A stretch of 64,000 nt of DNA from Clostridium sp. CF012 (GTDB taxonomy: Bacteria; Bacillota; Clostridia; Clostridiales; Clostridiaceae), in the NCBI RefSeq assembly GCF_018861755.1, contig NZ_JAHLEF010000006.1:1-64000 (forward strand). The letters run 5' to 3'. The notes under the pieces were generated by a model that had not been told where the DNA came from, ran no database searches, and saw nothing but the letters and a program-made list of their open reading frames with translations. Positions 62,883-64,000 of this stretch are shown here, in pieces (positions within the stretch are counted from its first letter, which is position 1; every line of letters starts with the position of its first letter). Made by a program: the position numbers and the translations under genes.

Positions 62883-64000
62883 TTATTTCAACTTCTCTTT
62901 CAAACGATTTTTAATAGAATCAACAGCATCCAAATCTTCTTCAACTCTATAGCCTTTAAATTTGCGATTTAATGTAATGGATTTTATATTATAATATGAA
63001 CTTGTTACCTTGTTCACTGCATGCTGATTATCAATTTTAACATCGTAAATGTAAGTAGTGTGAAAAGGCATAATATCAAGTGGATCAACCAAAATATTAG
63101 TTATTCCTTTTGCTTTGTTTTCAAGAATTATTGTTTCTCTATGTTTTACTTCTTTTGAAAGTAAATAACCATTTCCAACTCCTATACCTACATCAACAAG
63201 AATAATATTTAATACTATGAAAGTAATAACAATAGCTATTTTACTTTCATTGAATTTTAATAAAGATGCTCTATATCCATCAAATAGAGAAATTAACGCA
63301 ATTGATATAAATACAATAAAGAAAAAACATGTTCTTGCTGAAACTGAGGATGGAAAAGCTATCATAGGTAAAACAGAAGTCACTCCTATGAATAACCAAA
63401 AATAAAATTTTTTATTTAAAATTCTAAATTTAAAAATACTATCTTCTACTTTTTTGTCACTTAATTTTAAAACAGTAATAATTAATAAAACAAATACTAT
63501 CCATATCCATAATTGCTGAACTGGTACAACAAAATAATAAATTAAGAAATATGCAAGTAAAGAGGCTATTTTATAAGGTAAGGAACTATGTTCAGCAAAA
63601 TCGAATCTTACAAAATTTCCTGGAGCGAGTATTAACACCATGCCTCCTATTATCAAGCCTACTAACCCCCAATATAGGTATTTGGGAACTTCCACTTTAT
63701 TCTTCTTTATATATATAAACCATAAAGATATAAATAAAAAAATAGCTGAAAATACTTGTTCTTGAGATGACCCACCCATAAATCCTAGGAGTAGCATTAA
63801 TATACTAAAAATTATATTGCTGTTAACGTTTTTATTTCTATACCAAAGTGTATATGGCAATATAAAAGAAATCCCTAAAAACATAGGTATAAGATATACC
63901 CCCGCACCTGTTCTCCAAAAAACAACTTCACCTAATCCAGGCGTACCAAACCAAATAATAGCAAACCCTAATATAAATACTAATCTATCTTCGGAGAAAA
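62883..64000 (-). CDS. polytopic membrane protein, N-terminus beyond the right edge
   Basis: The frame is open to the window edge, so at least 370 residues are present and the start is missing. It has about nine hydrophobic helices followed by a C-terminal soluble tail of about 90 residues. The segment LGEVVFWRTGAGVYLIP, upstream of the first internal ATG, resembles the tryptophan-rich W-x-TG motif of DUF6056-type membrane proteins near polysaccharide genes. These may be glycosyltransferases of the GT-C kind, but that is unproven. It lies upstream of the GT2 gene on the same strand with a gap of about 100 bases. Confidence 0.65.
   Translation of the reverse strand, partial: FSEDRLVFILGFAIIWFGTPGLGEVVFWRTGAGVYLIPMFLGISFILPYTLWYRNKNVNSNIIFSILMLLLGFMGGSSQEQVFSAIFLFISLWFIYIKKNKVEVPKYLYWGLVGLIIGGMVLILAPGNFVRFDFAEHSSLPYKIASLLAYFLIYYFVVPVQQLWIWIVFVLLIITVLKLSDKKVEDSIFKFRILNKKFYFWLFIGVTSVLPMIAFPSSVSARTCFFFIVFISIALISLFDGYRASLLKFNESKIAIVITFIVLNIILVDVGIGVGNGYLLSKEVKHRETIILENKAKGITNILVDPLDIMPFHTTYIYDVKIDNQHAVNKVTSSYYNIKSITLNRKFKGYRVEEDLDAVDSIKNRLKEKLK

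Overview
The window is AT-rich, roughly 30% G+C by eye. It looks like a chromosomal segment of a Gram-positive, anaerobic Clostridium sensu stricto. The evidence is many proteins with three cell-wall-binding type 2 (CWB2) repeats, strong GGAGG-type ribosome binding sites with ATG, GTG and TTG starts, the MurT/GatD pair, an ATP-type PEP carboxykinase, and low-GC codon use. The species cannot be named from the sequence. No rRNA, tRNA or CRISPR array was recognised.

Region 1 (0-25 kb) is mostly housekeeping. On the minus strand it holds a beta-lactamase-fold protein without its serine nucleophile, phosphofructokinase, UppP, a transglutaminase-like protein, PckA and a membrane-anchored TPR protein. 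On the plus strand it holds a CapA-like protein, then murT-gatD (amidation of lipid II). Two paralogous HTH-TPR regulators, a YtxH-like protein, a viroplasmin/RNase H protein, an FtsH-type protease and a rhomboid protease follow. Next come an operon of Fur-family regulator, unknown protein and HD-GYP protein under a tandem PerR/Fur-like box, a mntP-pepD pair, and a CorA transporter. A 160-bp block of G and C homopolymers at 19371-19530 looks like an assembly artefact.

Region 2 (25-28.3 kb) is decayed. It holds a chemotaxis receptor broken by an internal deletion and a frameshift. A tnpB-only IS200/IS605-type element with a frameshifted transposase and a plausible right-end (omega) RNA lies directly upstream of it.

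Region 3 (28.3-60 kb) is a cell-surface island. Three secreted CWB2 proteins carry a duplicated 5'-nucleotidase, an SGNH esterase and a polysaccharide deacetylase. There is also a UPF0182 membrane protein, two SLAP-type proteins, two paralogous secreted transglutaminase/Ig-like proteins and an SLH-domain protein. Two MacAB-like export operons (adaptor, ATPase, permease) sit either side of a small HUH transposase (RAYT type). Four copies of a palindromic motif with core GGGGTCAGACCCC lie at or just after the stop codons of four successive minus-strand genes. One copy encodes the last residues of the RAYT itself, so this looks like a REP/RAYT-type repeat system. Other intergenic hairpin repeats recur in pairs across the island.

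Region 4 (60-64 kb) is polysaccharide synthesis: an undecaprenyl-phosphate sugar transferase, a GT2 glycosyltransferase and a membrane protein cut by the right edge. Regions 3 and 4 together suggest a locus for building, anchoring and exporting envelope polymers and proteins.
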